From assembly GCF_002161285.1 (NCBI RefSeq), contig NZ_NFHH01000003.1:223901-287900 (forward strand): DNA of 64,000 bases, read 5' to 3'. The notes beneath the pieces are model-generated. The model saw only the letters and a program-made list of their open reading frames with translations, did no database searches and was not told the DNA's origin. Positions 41,083 through 50,878 of the stretch are shown piece after piece. Every line of letters begins with the position of its first letter. Positions within the stretch are counted from its first letter, which is position 1. The translations under genes were made by a program, and so were the position numbers. This DNA comes from Blautia sp. An81 (GTDB taxonomy: Bacteria; Bacillota; Clostridia; Lachnospirales; Lachnospiraceae).

Positions 41083-42285
41083 ATGAAGAACAAAACAACT
41101 ACAAGCCTGCTTATGGGGCTGTTGGCAGTGAGTCTGGCTGCATCCCCCTGTTACGCTTCCACCCAGCAGAAGATTACAGATACTCAGAATGCGCAGCAGG
41201 AAAACCAGCAGAAATTGGACGACGCTCAAAGCCGGATCAACAGTCTGGAATCAAAGAAAGACGATCTGGAAGGGTACTTGCAGGAGTTAAATCAACAGCT
41301 GGGCGACTTGGAAGAAAATTTGCAGGAAATTCAGACAAAATCAGATGAGACACAGAAGACTTTGGAGAAACTTGAAAAGGAGCTGGAGGCTGCCAAAGAA
41401 AAAGAAGCGCAGCAGTATAACGATATGAAGCTCCGCATCCAGTATATGTACGAAAATGCAGAAGGCTCATATGTGGTTATGCTTTTGGAGTCTAACTCTA
41501 TTTCTGATTTTCTGAGTCAGGCAGAGAATATGTCTCAGATTACAAATTACGACAGGGACATGCTGGAAGAGTATAAAAAGACAACAGAAGAGATACAGGA
41601 AAAAGAAGCCAGTATCCAGGAAGAACAGCAGGAACTGGAAGAATTGAAACAGCAGAGCCTGGACAAGCAGGACGAAATCTATGAGGTTGTGAAAACAACC
41701 AATCTGCAGATTCAGGATTATGAAGGACAGATTTCCCAGGAAGAGGGAAATGCAGAAAAGTTAATGGCTCAGATTGAAAGCCAGAAGGATACGATCAATT
41801 CTCTGATCAAACAGCAGAAAGATGAAGAGGCTGCACAGATTCAGGCACAGCGCCAGGCAGAGGCTGCGGCAGAGCAGCAGCAGGCTGCATCAGAATCTTC
41901 TCAGAGCAGTCAGGAGAATACCCAGACAACAACGTCATCTTCCTCATCATCTTCAGAGTCATCCTCAGGAAGCCAGGAAAGTCAGTCCTCTGATTCTGGC
42001 AGCGGCAATACATATCTGGGAAGATTCCGGCTTACAGGGTATTGTCCCTGCACTCAGTGCTGTGGTAAGTCTGACGGAATCACCGCCAGCGGAACTCAGG
42101 CTACAGCAGGAAGAACGGTTGCCATGGGCGGTGTTCCTCTAGGAACAAAACTGATGATCAATGGAACGATCTATACAGTGGAAGACAGGGGAACTTCTTA
42201 TGGACATGTGGATATTTTCTTTAATACCCATGGAGAGGCTCTTCAGTTCGGAAGCGGCTATGCAGATGTGTACCAGGTTAATTAA
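41083..42285 (+). CDS. Secreted coiled-coil protein with a C-terminal 3D domain
   Basis: 400 residues. A signal peptide (TTTSLLMGLLAVSLAASPCYA) is followed by about 200 residues of coiled coil (NAQQENQQKLDDAQSRINSL and on), similar to the N-terminal region of PcsB/CwlO-type hydrolases. A Gln/Ser-rich linker precedes the C-terminal 3D domain: GYCPCTQCCGKSDG, TASGTQATAGRTVAM, VEDRGTSYGHVDIFF. The conserved aspartates suggest lytic transglycosylase activity on peptidoglycan, as in MltA-like barrels. ATG 41083 has AAAGGAG 8-9 bases upstream. The coiled coil may hold the enzyme at an FtsEX-like partner, not seen here. Confidence 0.9.
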   Translation: MKNKTTTSLLMGLLAVSLAASPCYASTQQKITDTQNAQQENQQKLDDAQSRINSLESKKDDLEGYLQELNQQLGDLEENLQEIQTKSDETQKTLEKLEKELEAAKEKEAQQYNDMKLRIQYMYENAEGSYVVMLLESNSISDFLSQAENMSQITNYDRDMLEEYKKTTEEIQEKEASIQEEQQELEELKQQSLDKQDEIYEVVKTTNLQIQDYEGQISQEEGNAEKLMAQIESQKDTINSLIKQQKDEEAAQIQAQRQAEAAAEQQQAASESSQSSQENTQTTTSSSSSSSESSSGSQESQSSDSGSGNTYLGRFRLTGYCPCTQCCGKSDGITASGTQATAGRTVAMGGVPLGTKLMINGTIYTVEDRGTSYGHVDIFFNTHGEALQFGSGYADVYQVN

Positions 42286-42301
42286 ATAATTTATACATAA
42301 C

Positions 42302-42337
42302 AAAAAACAGAAGGAATTTTCATCCTTCTGTTTTTTT
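42302..42337 (+). terminator. Bidirectional terminator
   Basis: AAAAAACAGAAGGA pairs with TCCTTCTGTTTTTTT around a short loop, between the convergent 3D-domain gene and prs. Confidence 0.92.
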
Positions 42338-42347
42338 GATACTTTTG

Positions 42348-43511
42348 TCAGCTTCTCTTGAGAAGCTGATTGATCTTTTGGGTTGTGCTCCTTACCTTTT
42401 CCACAGACAGGTCGTGATTCAGGATATCCATAATACTAGCCAGATATTTACTCATATCTGCTTCCAGGTAGTAAGGTCTTTTCAGAAGCTCCGGATTACG
42501 GTAACTCAGGTTTGTAGTGATAACACGATAGATATACTCTTTTTCGTAGTATTCATCGAATTTTTCCAGACCATCGGTGAACAGGCCAAAAGTCGTGCAG
42601 ACAATTACCCGTCTGGCTTTTCGGTCTTTCAGTTTTTTGGCGACATCCAGCATGCTTTCTCCAGAGGAAATCATATCATCAATGACTACCACATCTTTTC
42701 CCTCTACAGAATCGCCAAGGAATTCGTGAGCTACAATTGGATTCTTTCCATTTACAATTGTAGAGTAATCCCTGCGCTTATAGAACATTCCCATATCTAC
42801 ACCGAGAATATTGGAAAAATACACAGCTCTCTGCATAGCGCCTTCGTCAGGGCTGATGATCATCAGATGCTCATTATCGATTTTAAAGTTATCAATAGAG
42901 GCGACCATTGTCTTTAAAAACTGGTAGGTAGGCATGAAATTGTCAAAACCGGACAAAGGAATGGCATTCTGCATTCGGGGATCATGGGCGTCAAAAGTGA
43001 TGATATTGGAAACACCCATCTGCACCAGTTCCTGAAGGGCAAGAGCACAGTCCAGAGATTCTCTCTTGCTTCTCTTGTGCTGGCGGCTTTCGTAAAGGAA
43101 TGGCATGATCACATTGATCCTGTGGGCTTTTCCTGCTGCTGTAGCGATGATCCTCTTCAGATCCTGATAGTGATCGTCCGGAGACATGTGGTTGGTATGA
43201 CCGCAGATTTTATAAGTCATACTGTGATTGCATACATCTACCATAACAAACATGTCGGTTCCACGGATGGACTCGCTGATCACGCCTTTGGCTTCACCGG
43301 AACCAAAACGTGGGCATTCACAATCAATAAGGAAGCTATCCTCTGCATAGCCTCGGAAATTAAGTCCGGACTGATTGTGGGAATTTAATTCTTTTCGAAA
43401 TTGAACCAGATGGGCATCTACCTGAGATGCCAGCTGAGCGCAGCTTTCCAGAGCTGCTATTTTGATAGGGGCCACTGGAATAGATTTTTCCAGCAAACTG
43501 ATATTGATCAT
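42348..43511 (-). CDS. prs: Ribose-phosphate pyrophosphokinase (long form)
   Basis: Makes PRPP from ribose-5-phosphate and ATP. The PRPP-binding loop is VVIDDMISSGESMLD, with VMPFLYESRQHKR and FDAHDPRM typical of the ATP and ribose sites. At 387 residues it is longer than the usual 310-320 because of extra N-terminal and internal segments, a variant seen in Lachnospiraceae. The open frame starts at 43523, but that ATG overlaps GGAGGT, which correctly precedes the ATG at 43511. It is transcribed alone on the minus strand. Confidence 0.93.
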   Translation of the reverse strand: MINISLLEKSIPVAPIKIAALESCAQLASQVDAHLVQFRKELNSHNQSGLNFRGYAEDSFLIDCECPRFGSGEAKGVISESIRGTDMFVMVDVCNHSMTYKICGHTNHMSPDDHYQDLKRIIATAAGKAHRINVIMPFLYESRQHKRSKRESLDCALALQELVQMGVSNIITFDAHDPRMQNAIPLSGFDNFMPTYQFLKTMVASIDNFKIDNEHLMIISPDEGAMQRAVYFSNILGVDMGMFYKRRDYSTIVNGKNPIVAHEFLGDSVEGKDVVVIDDMISSGESMLDVAKKLKDRKARRVIVCTTFGLFTDGLEKFDEYYEKEYIYRVITTNLSYRNPELLKRPYYLEADMSKYLASIMDILNHDLSVEKVRSTTQKINQLLKRS

Positions 43512-43567
43512 AAAGACCTCCATGTAATTTCTTGTATTTTACTTTCTTTTTACATCATACACATTAA

Positions 43568-43597
43568 GTTATAACATTCGACATAATATCCAGTCAA
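43568..43597 (-). promoter_or_regulatory. Promoter of prs
   Basis: On the minus strand TTGACT (43597-43592) and TATAAC (43573-43568) are 18 bp apart, about 55 bp before the prs start. Confidence 0.6.
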
Positions 43598-43606
43598 GGA
43601 AAAATA

Positions 43607-43635
43607 TTGCTTTTTTATTGCTTTGTTGGTATACT
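43607..43635 (+). promoter_or_regulatory. Promoter of the DUF512-der operon
   Basis: TTGCTT at 43607-43612 and TATACT at 43630-43635 with a 17-bp spacer, divergent from the prs promoter. Confidence 0.6.
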
Positions 43636-43714
43636 AGCCGCAGAGCAGCTGGTATTTCCGGCTGCTGCCGGATGAACAGAAACGCTTATTTTTGCGGAAA
43701 AGAGAGAGGTATAT

Positions 43715-45121
43715 ATGACAAAATCCAGACACATAATCAGAGAAGTGGAAGAGGGAAGCATTGCCTGGGAACTGGAGCTGGAACCTGGAGATGAGCTTCT
43801 TTCTATAAATGGAAATGCCATTGAGGATGTTTTCGATTATCACTACCTGGTGAATGATGAAGAAATACTGCTGTTAGTCAAAAAGGCAAACGGAGAAGAA
43901 TGGGAACTGGAAGTGGAGAAAGAATATGAGGAAGATCTGGGAATCGTCTTTGAGAACAGCTTAATGGACGAATACCGTTCCTGCAGCAACCACTGTATTT
44001 TCTGTTTTATCGATCAGATGCCTCCAGGAATGCGGGAAACTCTTTATTTTAAAGATGATGATTCCCGGCTGTCTTTTCTTCAGGGGAATTATGTGACCCT
44101 TACAAACATGAGCGATCACGATATTGACCGGATCATAGAGTATCATCTGGCCCCTATAAATATTTCCTTCCATACGACAAATCCGGAGCTTCGGCGAAGG
44201 ATGCTCCACAATCGATTTGCAGGAGATATCTTTCCAAAGGTGGACAGGCTGTACCAGGCGGGGATTGAGATGAATGGACAGATTGTTCTGTGCAAAGGGA
44301 TCAACGATGCTAAAGAACTTGAGAGGAGTATAAAAGACCTTTCCGAATATCTTCCTCATCTAAAAAGTGTTTCTGTGGTACCTGTAGGCCTGAGCAGGTT
44401 TAGGGAAGGTCTATATCCTCTGGAACCTTTTGATAAGGAGGATGCCTGCAGAGTCATCGATCAGATTGAGATATGGCAGAAAAGGCTGTATGAACAGTAT
44501 GGTCTGCATTTTATCCATGCCAGTGATGAGTGGTATCTTCTGGCAGAGAGAAAATTGCCGGAAGAAGAGCGGTATGACGGATATCTGCAGCTGGAAAACG
44601 GTGTGGGAATGCTGCGGCTTTTAGAAGAGCAGGTGACTGAGGCGTTAGAAGGCCAGGAGGGAGATGACAGAAGAGAGACCCTGGCCTTTGCTACGGGAAA
44701 CCTTGCTTACCCCTTTATCAGTCGTTATATGGAAAAAATCCAGAAAAAATTTCCAAATGTACAGGTTCGGGGGTATAATATAAAAAACCGTTTTTTTGGA
44801 GAGCAGATAACTGTGTCCGGCCTTCTTACCGGACAGGATCTGATCCAGCAGCTGAAAGGAAAAGAATTGGGGGAATACCTTCTTCTCCCTTGCAATATGC
44901 TGAGAAGCGGAGAAAACGTTTTCCTGGATGATGTGACTGTGGAAGATGTGGAGAGAGAATTAAAGGTGTCTGTGAAGATTGTAGGAGAAGAAGGAGCTGA
45001 TCTTATAGAGGCTGTTCTGAACAGAGAAGCAGGCAGAGAACATAAAAGGAGACAAATGTATGAGCAAACCAATTGTAGCTATAGTGGGACGGCCCAATGT
45101 GGGAAAATCCACACTTTTTAA
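43715..45121 (+). CDS. DUF512 family protein, PDZ plus radical-SAM-like cysteine motif
   Basis: 468 residues. The N-terminus resembles a PDZ domain ([23 protein letters not shown]). Then [14 protein letters not shown] gives a CxxxCxxC motif like that of radical SAM enzymes, followed by [19 protein letters not shown] and [11 protein letters not shown], and a C-terminal region with ATGNLAYPF. Many DUF512 genes lie next to der, as here. The function is unknown. The last 21 codons overlap the start of der by 62 bp in another frame, giving a tail ([15 protein letters not shown]) unlikely to be conserved. Confidence 0.9.
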   Translation: MTKSRHIIREVEEGSIAWELELEPGDELLSINGNAIEDVFDYHYLVNDEEILLLVKKANGEEWELEVEKEYEEDLGIVFENSLMDEYRSCSNHCIFCFIDQMPPGMRETLYFKDDDSRLSFLQGNYVTLTNMSDHDIDRIIEYHLAPINISFHTTNPELRRRMLHNRFAGDIFPKVDRLYQAGIEMNGQIVLCKGINDAKELERSIKDLSEYLPHLKSVSVVPVGLSRFREGLYPLEPFDKEDACRVIDQIEIWQKRLYEQYGLHFIHASDEWYLLAERKLPEEERYDGYLQLENGVGMLRLLEEQVTEALEGQEGDDRRETLAFATGNLAYPFISRYMEKIQKKFPNVQVRGYNIKNRFFGEQITVSGLLTGQDLIQQLKGKELGEYLLLPCNMLRSGENVFLDDVTVEDVERELKVSVKIVGEEGADLIEAVLNREAGREHKRRQMYEQTNCSYSGTAQCGKIHTF

Positions 45122-46385
45122 TGCTCTGGCGGGAGAAAAGATATCTATAGTAAAGGATACCCCGGGAGTTACCCGTGACAGGATTTATGCCGATGTTACC
45201 TGGCTGGACAAAACCTTTACGCTGATCGATACCGGAGGTATTGAGCCAGAGAGTAAAGATATCATTCTTTCTCAGATGAGGGAGCAGGCACAGATCGCCA
45301 TTGATACGGCAGATGTGATCATTTTTATTACCGATGTCCGCCAGGGACTGGTAGATGCAGACAGTAAAGTTGCAGATATGCTTCGCAGAAGCCAGAAACC
45401 TGTAGTATTGGTGGTAAATAAGGTAGACAGTTTCCAGAAGTATATGATGGACACTTATGAATTTTATAATCTTGGAATCGGAGAACCAGTGCCGATTTCT
45501 GCAGCCTCTATGCTGGGGCTGGGAGATATGCTGGAAAAGGTAACAGAGCACTTTCAGGATATTCCCCAGGATGAGGAAGAGGATGAAATCCCCAGGATTG
45601 CTGTGGTGGGCAAGCCCAACGTAGGTAAATCTTCTCTGATCAATAAGATTGTAGGAGAGGATAGAGTTATCGTTTCCGATATCGCCGGCACCACCAGAGA
45701 TGCTATTGATACCAGAGTGGTCTATCAGGATAAAGAATATATTTTTATAGATACTGCAGGTCTGAGAAGGAAAAACAAGATCAAAGAGGAGCTGGAACGC
45801 TACAGCATTATCCGTACAGTGACGGCTGTAGAGAGGGCAGATGTAGTAGTTATGATGATCGATGCAGAGGAAGGGGTTACGGAACAGGATGCTAAGATCG
45901 CAGGGATTGCCCACGACAGAGGAAAGGGAATCGTCATTGCTGTAAATAAATGGGATGCTATTGAAAAAGATGATAAAACCATATATAAATTTACAAATAA
46001 GGTAAGAGAAATCCTTTCCTTTATGCCCTATGCGGAAATTATGTTTATTTCTGCAAAGACAGGACAGAGAATTCCGAAGCTCTTTGAGACCATTGACATG
46101 GTGCTGGAAAACCAGACCCTGCGTATCCAGACGGGAGTTCTGAATGAGATCATTACGGAAGCGGTAGCTATGCAGCAGCCTCCTTCTGATAAAGGAAAAA
46201 GGCTGAAGATTTTCTATGCTACTCAGGTTTCTGTGAAGCCGCCTACCTTTGTTATCTTTGTAAACAGCAAAGAACTGATGCATTTTTCCTACACAAGATA
46301 TCTGGAAAATAAAGTTCGGGAGGCTTTTGGCTTTAAAGGAACTTCTCTGAAGTTTATTATCAGAGAAAGAAAAGAGGGGGAATAG
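45060..46385 (+). CDS. der: Ribosome biogenesis GTPase Der (EngA)
   Basis: 441 residues with two tandem GTPase domains for 50S assembly: first [25 protein letters not shown]; second [24 protein letters not shown]; then a KH-like C-terminal domain. AAAGGAGA at about 45045-45052 sets the start at ATG 45060, inside the 3' end of the DUF512 gene. plsY follows after 3 bp. Confidence 0.98.
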   Translation: MSKPIVAIVGRPNVGKSTLFNALAGEKISIVKDTPGVTRDRIYADVTWLDKTFTLIDTGGIEPESKDIILSQMREQAQIAIDTADVIIFITDVRQGLVDADSKVADMLRRSQKPVVLVVNKVDSFQKYMMDTYEFYNLGIGEPVPISAASMLGLGDMLEKVTEHFQDIPQDEEEDEIPRIAVVGKPNVGKSSLINKIVGEDRVIVSDIAGTTRDAIDTRVVYQDKEYIFIDTAGLRRKNKIKEELERYSIIRTVTAVERADVVVMMIDAEEGVTEQDAKIAGIAHDRGKGIVIAVNKWDAIEKDDKTIYKFTNKVREILSFMPYAEIMFISAKTGQRIPKLFETIDMVLENQTLRIQTGVLNEIITEAVAMQQPPSDKGKRLKIFYATQVSVKPPTFVIFVNSKELMHFSYTRYLENKVREAFGFKGTSLKFIIRERKEGE

Positions 46386-46388
46386 AAA

Positions 46389-47033
46389 ATGCTGGAACGT
46401 ATCGTATGTCTGGTTATCGGATATGCTTTAGGGCTTTTCCAGACATCCTATATTTACGGAAGAAAACAGGGAATTGATATCCGGGAGCACGGCAGCGGGA
46501 ATGCTGGTACGACTAATGCCTTCCGGACTATGGGAAAAAAGGCAGGAGCGCTGACACTGCTGGGGGATATCCTGAAGTGCGTACTTGCCATGGCTGCCGC
46601 AAGACTTTTGTTCGGCAATAGTTTCGGAGACAATATCCGTCTTCTGGAACTCTATGCCGGAGCAGGCTGCATCCTGGGACATAATTTTCCCTTTTATCTG
46701 AAATTTAAAGGAGGAAAGGGAATTGCAGCGTCAGTAGGACTTCTCCTTGCCTTTGACTGGAGAATTTTTCTCATCTGCGCAGTAGTTTTTTTTGCACTGT
46801 TTTTTGCCACCCATTACGTATCCCTTTGCTCTCTGGCAGGATATCTGTGCTTTGTGGTGCTCCTTTTTGCTTTTGGGCAAACAGGCATGTACCCCTGCAG
46901 CCAGCCGGTGCTTTATGAAATGTATGTGATAGCGTTTCTGCTCATGGTTTTGGCATACTGGAGACACAGACAGAACATTGGCCGTCTGCTCCATGGAAAT
47001 GAAAACAAGATTTTTCTCAGTAAAAAGAGGTAA
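46389..47033 (+). CDS. plsY: Glycerol-3-phosphate acyltransferase PlsY
   Basis: Membrane enzyme using acyl-phosphate from PlsX to acylate glycerol-3-phosphate. 214 residues with about five membrane segments; REHGSGNAGTTNAFR and the loop HNFPFYLKFKGGKGIA are the conserved catalytic loops. gpsA, which makes its substrate, follows after 5 bp. Confidence 0.96.
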   Translation: MLERIVCLVIGYALGLFQTSYIYGRKQGIDIREHGSGNAGTTNAFRTMGKKAGALTLLGDILKCVLAMAAARLLFGNSFGDNIRLLELYAGAGCILGHNFPFYLKFKGGKGIAASVGLLLAFDWRIFLICAVVFFALFFATHYVSLCSLAGYLCFVVLLFAFGQTGMYPCSQPVLYEMYVIAFLLMVLAYWRHRQNIGRLLHGNENKIFLSKKR

Positions 47034-47038
47034 GGGAT

Positions 47039-48055
47039 ATGGCAAATATTGGAATTATTGGTGCTGGCAGCTGGGGAACGGCTTTGGGAATACTTCTGGT
47101 AAATAACGGACATAACACTACGCTCTGGTCTCACAGACTGGAACAGGCAGAAGAGCTTGTCTGGACAAGAGAACACAGGGAAAAACTTCCTGGTGTTCAG
47201 CTTCCGGAATCTCTGGAGATTACCAATGATCTGGAAAAGACCCTGGTGGGAAAAGATATCCTGATCATGGCAGTCCCCTCTGTAGCTGTGCGGCAGACTG
47301 CCAAAAGAATTAAACCCTATATACGGTACGGGCAGCTGATCGTCAATGTGTCTAAGGGAATAGAAGAGGGAACACTGATGACCCTTACTGACATTATAGA
47401 AGAAGAGATACCTGAGTCGGTGGCCTGTGTTCTTTCAGGCCCCAGCCATGCAGAAGAGGTGAGCCGAGGGCTTCCTACCACCTGTGTGGCAGGTGCAAAA
47501 GAGCGGAAGACTGCAGAATATATACAGAATATTTTTATGAGTCCTGTGTTCAGGGCTTACATCAGTCCAGATGTGCTGGGTATTGAGCTGGGGGGAGCTT
47601 TGAAAAATGTCATTGCTCTGGCAGCAGGAGCAGCAGATGGTCTGGGATATGGAGACAATACTAAGGCAGCTCTTATTACCAGGGGGATTTCAGAGATTAC
47701 CAGACTGGGAATTGCCATGGGCGCCAAAGCAGAAACTTTCTATGGCCTTTCCGGTATCGGAGATTTGATCGTTACCTGTGCCAGCAGACACAGCCGGAAT
47801 CGGAGAGCGGGAATCCTCCTGGGACAGGGAAAAACTGCAGAAGAAGCTATGAAAGAAGTAAAAATGGTAGTAGAAGGTGTGTATTCCGCAAAAGCCGGAT
47901 GGGAACTTTCTCAGAAATACCAGGTTGAAATGCCTATTATCCAGCAGGTATACCAGGTCCTTTTTGAGAAGAAGTCTCCGGACCTTGCAGTTCAGGATTT
48001 GATGCTGAGAGACCGGAAAATAGAGTCTTGGGATGTTTCCTGGAAACCAGAGTGA
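47039..48055 (+). CDS. gpsA: Glycerol-3-phosphate dehydrogenase [NAD(P)+]
   Basis: 338 residues. Reduces dihydroxyacetone phosphate to glycerol-3-phosphate. The nucleotide loop is IIGAGSWGTALGILL; LSGPSHAEEV and the lysine in GGALKNVIALAAG belong to the active site. Its position after plsY places substrate supply beside phospholipid synthesis. Confidence 0.97.
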   Translation: MANIGIIGAGSWGTALGILLVNNGHNTTLWSHRLEQAEELVWTREHREKLPGVQLPESLEITNDLEKTLVGKDILIMAVPSVAVRQTAKRIKPYIRYGQLIVNVSKGIEEGTLMTLTDIIEEEIPESVACVLSGPSHAEEVSRGLPTTCVAGAKERKTAEYIQNIFMSPVFRAYISPDVLGIELGGALKNVIALAAGAADGLGYGDNTKAALITRGISEITRLGIAMGAKAETFYGLSGIGDLIVTCASRHSRNRRAGILLGQGKTAEEAMKEVKMVVEGVYSAKAGWELSQKYQVEMPIIQQVYQVLFEKKSPDLAVQDLMLRDRKIESWDVSWKPE

Positions 48056-48086
48056 TCAGCTGGATAGATGAGATAAAGAGAAATAG

Positions 48087-48153
48087 AAAGAGGCCTTTTC
48101 TCACAGAGGGAAAATAGATATTCCGGTCCCTCTGTGAGAAAAGGCCTCTTTTG
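48087..48153 (+). terminator. Very strong bidirectional terminator
   Basis: A perfect 24-bp stem (48087-48110 with 48128-48151) with A-rich and T-rich flanks. It lies between gpsA (+) and the aldo/keto reductase (-). Confidence 0.93.
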
Positions 48154-48209
48154 TATGGGATATGTACGGTTGGGTTCTTCCAACAAAATGCCATGGCATG
48201 GAAGAAAAC

Positions 48210-49046
48210 TTATAATATATAAGGAGCCATGTCTTCGGGAACTCCGGCTACCCGCTGCTGTACATCCATTGCTGTAATAGCAGCCATCTCTTCTTCGGAA
48301 AGAACAAAATCAAAGATCTGACTGTTTTCCTCCAGCCGCTCTTTATGCACAGATTTGGGAATTACGCCGATGCCTTGCTGAACAAGCCAGCGCAATCCTA
48401 CCTGGGCGGGGGTTTTCTGATGATTCTTTCCTATTTCAATCATCAGAGGACTGTTCATATAGGCGCCTCTTGCCAGAGGAGCGTAAGCCTGAAGGACAAT
48501 TCCCTTTTCTTCACAGTAAGTTTTCAATTCAGGATGGTTAAACAGGGGGTGAAACTCTACCTGGTTTACTGCGGGAACTACATCTGAAACAGTCTTCAGC
48601 AGTTCCAAGTCTGCAATACTGAAATTCGATACCCCAATAGACTTTACTTTTCCATCTGTCCGAAGTTTTTCCATTACTTTCCAGGTATTTCCAAAACATC
48701 CAGGCACAGGCCAGTGGATAAGATAGAGGTCCACATAGTCCAGCCCCAGACGCTCCAGGCTCCGGTTAAAACTGTCTTCTATATCTCCGATTCTCTGAGC
48801 AGTATTCCATATCTTCGTCGTGATAAATAAATCTTCTCTTGGTGTGTCAAGAGCCTGTATTCCTTTACCGACTCCTTCTTCGTTTTTGTAGAAAGAAGCT
48901 GTATCGATCAAGCGGTAGCCAGAAGACACGGCATCTGATATTGCCTGTTTCAGCTCTCCGTCGTCAGTGGCTTTGTAAACGCCAAGGCCTAACAGCGGCA
49001 TTTCTCTTCCGTCATTTAGATGAATTACATGTTCGCCAAAAGACAT
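48210..49046 (-). CDS. Aldo/keto reductase
   Basis: 278-residue NADPH-dependent oxidoreductase with a TIM barrel. The catalytic tetrad is visible: Asp in RLIDTASFY, Tyr in the same segment, Lys in TTKIWN and His in LIHWPVP. GVSNFSIADLE and PKSVHKERLEEN match the 2,5-diketo-gluconate reductase-like branch. The substrate is not predictable. AAGGAGG lies 8 bases before the ATG on the minus strand. Confidence 0.94.
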   Translation of the reverse strand: MSFGEHVIHLNDGREMPLLGLGVYKATDDGELKQAISDAVSSGYRLIDTASFYKNEEGVGKGIQALDTPREDLFITTKIWNTAQRIGDIEDSFNRSLERLGLDYVDLYLIHWPVPGCFGNTWKVMEKLRTDGKVKSIGVSNFSIADLELLKTVSDVVPAVNQVEFHPLFNHPELKTYCEEKGIVLQAYAPLARGAYMNSPLMIEIGKNHQKTPAQVGLRWLVQQGIGVIPKSVHKERLEENSQIFDFVLSEEEMAAITAMDVQQRVAGVPEDMAPYIL

Positions 49047-49077
49047 AACACCAAACCTCCTTTTTACAATCGTTGAT

Positions 49078-49086
49078 AGTATACCA
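49078..49086 (-). promoter_or_regulatory. Extended -10 promoter of the aldo/keto reductase
   Basis: TGGTATACT read on the minus strand, about 32 bp before the start codon; no clear -35. From here to 49260 no gene is seen. Confidence 0.5.
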
Positions 49087-49260
49087 TGAAAATATGAAGA
49101 ATGTTAGTCATATTTATTAAAATTCACAATTTATTCAAACACAAATCAAAATCCACAAAGGTCACGGGCTTTAAAATAAGAGGTTTTTACATAAATTATA
49201 ATTTCGGAAGAAGACGGTAAAAAGGGGAGGGAAAGCACTAAGAAAAATACATAAAATAGC

Positions 49261-49289
49261 TTGATAAAACATAGTAAACCATGTATAAT
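49261..49289 (+). promoter_or_regulatory. Promoter of the C1/CODH gene cluster
   Basis: TTGATA at 49261-49266 and TATAAT at 49284-49289 with a 17-bp spacer, the first recognisable promoter before the nickel/CODH genes. Confidence 0.75.
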
Positions 49290-49359
49290 GAAGCTAATTG
49301 ATAAATTATTGTCATTCAGTGTGCCCAAATATGAAAAAGGGCCTGGAAAGGATGGAAAA

Positions 49360-49674
49360 ATGCATTTAATCAAAGATGAAAATGGTAATGTGATCCCTCA
49401 TGGAGGGGAGGCTCATCAGCATGAACATTGCGGAAGCTGCAGCGATAACTGCCAGGAGAATTGTTCTCAGGAAGTGGTAGCTTTATTGAATTATATGCTG
49501 TCACACAATGAACATCATGCCCAGGAGTTGGATCAGATGGCTGAGAATCTTCAGAAACTTGGAATGGAAGATGCAGCTAAGACGATTAAAGAAGGAGTGG
49601 CAGATTTTCAGAAAGGAAATATGCGCCTTGGACTGGCTTTGACACTGGTAAAAGAACACTTAAAGGAGGCGTAG
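49360..49674 (+). CDS. Small His/Cys-rich metal-binding protein
   Basis: 104 residues from the preferred ATG, which follows AAAGGATGG; the longer frame from 49261 would begin inside the promoter. Residues about 14-36 are metal-binding in character: HGGEAHQHEHCGSC followed by more cysteines (DNCQENC). The rest is helical with another His cluster (MLSHNEHHAQEL). Relatives in clostridia are loosely annotated as cobalt or zinc transporter proteins, but there is no membrane segment. Located immediately before cooT and the Ni-CODH genes, it is most simply a nickel (or cobalt) buffer or chaperone; this is inference. Confidence 0.75.
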   Translation: MHLIKDENGNVIPHGGEAHQHEHCGSCSDNCQENCSQEVVALLNYMLSHNEHHAQELDQMAENLQKLGMEDAAKTIKEGVADFQKGNMRLGLALTLVKEHLKEA

Positions 49675-49677
49675 ATC

Positions 49678-49860
49678 ATGTGTCTTGCAACTGTTCAGAA
49701 AGAAAGTGACAATACCGTAATTTTGAAAATGGTCAGCCGTATCGATGTGGATGGGGATAAAGTGATTCTCCGAGATATTATGGGAGAAACGAAAACCATC
49801 GTTGGAAGGATTTTGATGGTAGATCTGGCCAACAGCATTGTGAAGCTAGACTGTGAATAA
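49678..49860 (+). CDS. cooT: CooT-family nickel-binding protein
   Basis: 60 residues beginning MCLATV; Cys2 is the nickel ligand in characterised CooT proteins. The remainder (ILKMVSRIDVDGDKVILRDIMGE...LMVDLANSIVKLD) is a small beta-barrel. CooT is implicated in nickel delivery for CO dehydrogenase maturation. It starts 3 bp after the His/Cys-rich gene and lies two genes ahead of cooC. Confidence 0.88.
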   Translation: MCLATVQKESDNTVILKMVSRIDVDGDKVILRDIMGETKTIVGRILMVDLANSIVKLDCE

Positions 49861-49918
49861 CAAAAGGTTTTATGGGGAAACCCTTAAAATAAAACACAAT
49901 ATGCGGAGGTAAAGACCA

Positions 49919-50851
49919 ATGAAACTAGCAGAGGCTATGAAGGAGAAAATGCTCCTTTCCTTTGAACTTTTCCCCCCGAAGACCGAGAAAGGCATGGAAA
50001 ATCTTCCGGGCACGATTGAGCATCTGTGCAAGTATAAACCGGAATATATTTCCTGTACCTACGGCGCAGGAGGGGGAAACGTAGGAGCAAACAGGGAAGT
50101 CTGCCAGATGATCAAAAAAGCTGGCCCTATTCCTGTGACTCACTTCACGGTTATCCGTAACACAAAGGAGGGCATCAAAGAGCAGCTGGATCAATATCTG
50201 GCGGAAGGCGTAGATCATATGCTGGCTCTTCGGGGCGATCTTCCTCTGGGGGAAACCACTACCTGCGGGGATTTTGATTATGCCACAGATCTTGTGAAAT
50301 TTGTAAAAGATCAATATGGCGACAAATTTGAAATCGCAGTAGCAGGCTCTCCGGAAGGACATATCGCATGCCGCAGCCTGGAAGCGGATATTTCCGTTTT
50401 GAGGCAGAAGCAGGATAACGGAGCTGATTACATCATGACTCAGCTTTGCTGGGACATGGAACAGTTCAAACGCTGGCTGGACGCTATTCGTAAAGCAGGC
50501 GTGACCATGCCGGTGGATGTGGGGATTATGCCGATTCTGGATCAGGCCGCCACTATTAATATGGCTCTGTCCCGGAATGGCTGTGTAATGGACCGTGAAT
50601 TGTCCAGACTCATCTCCAGACACTGGCTGTTCCCGAATCCTTTCAATCCTAAGGACGCAGAGGGTAAGCCCTTTGATATGTTCTATGATAAAAAGGTGAA
50701 AGAATTTAAAGAAGAGGGTATCGAGTATACCATCAGACAGATTGATGAGTACCGGGCACTTGGTGTTAATGGTATCCATCTGTATGCGTTGAATAAGTGG
50801 AAAGACGTATCTGAAATTATTGAAAGATCTGGACTTCGTACACTTGTTTAA
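49919..50851 (+). CDS. metF: Methylenetetrahydrofolate reductase
   Basis: 310-residue flavoprotein reducing methylene-THF to methyl-THF, the last step of the methyl branch and the donor for AcsE. The FELFPPKTEKG segment carries the conserved Glu, LALRGDLP the conserved Asp near the flavin, and PVDVGIMPILDQ follows. In many acetogens MetF works with a zinc-containing partner MetV encoded beside it; no metV is visible here. GGAGGT precedes the ATG. It starts 58 bp after cooT. Confidence 0.95.
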   Translation: MKLAEAMKEKMLLSFELFPPKTEKGMENLPGTIEHLCKYKPEYISCTYGAGGGNVGANREVCQMIKKAGPIPVTHFTVIRNTKEGIKEQLDQYLAEGVDHMLALRGDLPLGETTTCGDFDYATDLVKFVKDQYGDKFEIAVAGSPEGHIACRSLEADISVLRQKQDNGADYIMTQLCWDMEQFKRWLDAIRKAGVTMPVDVGIMPILDQAATINMALSRNGCVMDRELSRLISRHWLFPNPFNPKDAEGKPFDMFYDKKVKEFKEEGIEYTIRQIDEYRALGVNGIHLYALNKWKDVSEIIERSGLRTLV

Positions 50852-50878
50852 AATTTAAATTCAGGAGGCGCCTGATTT

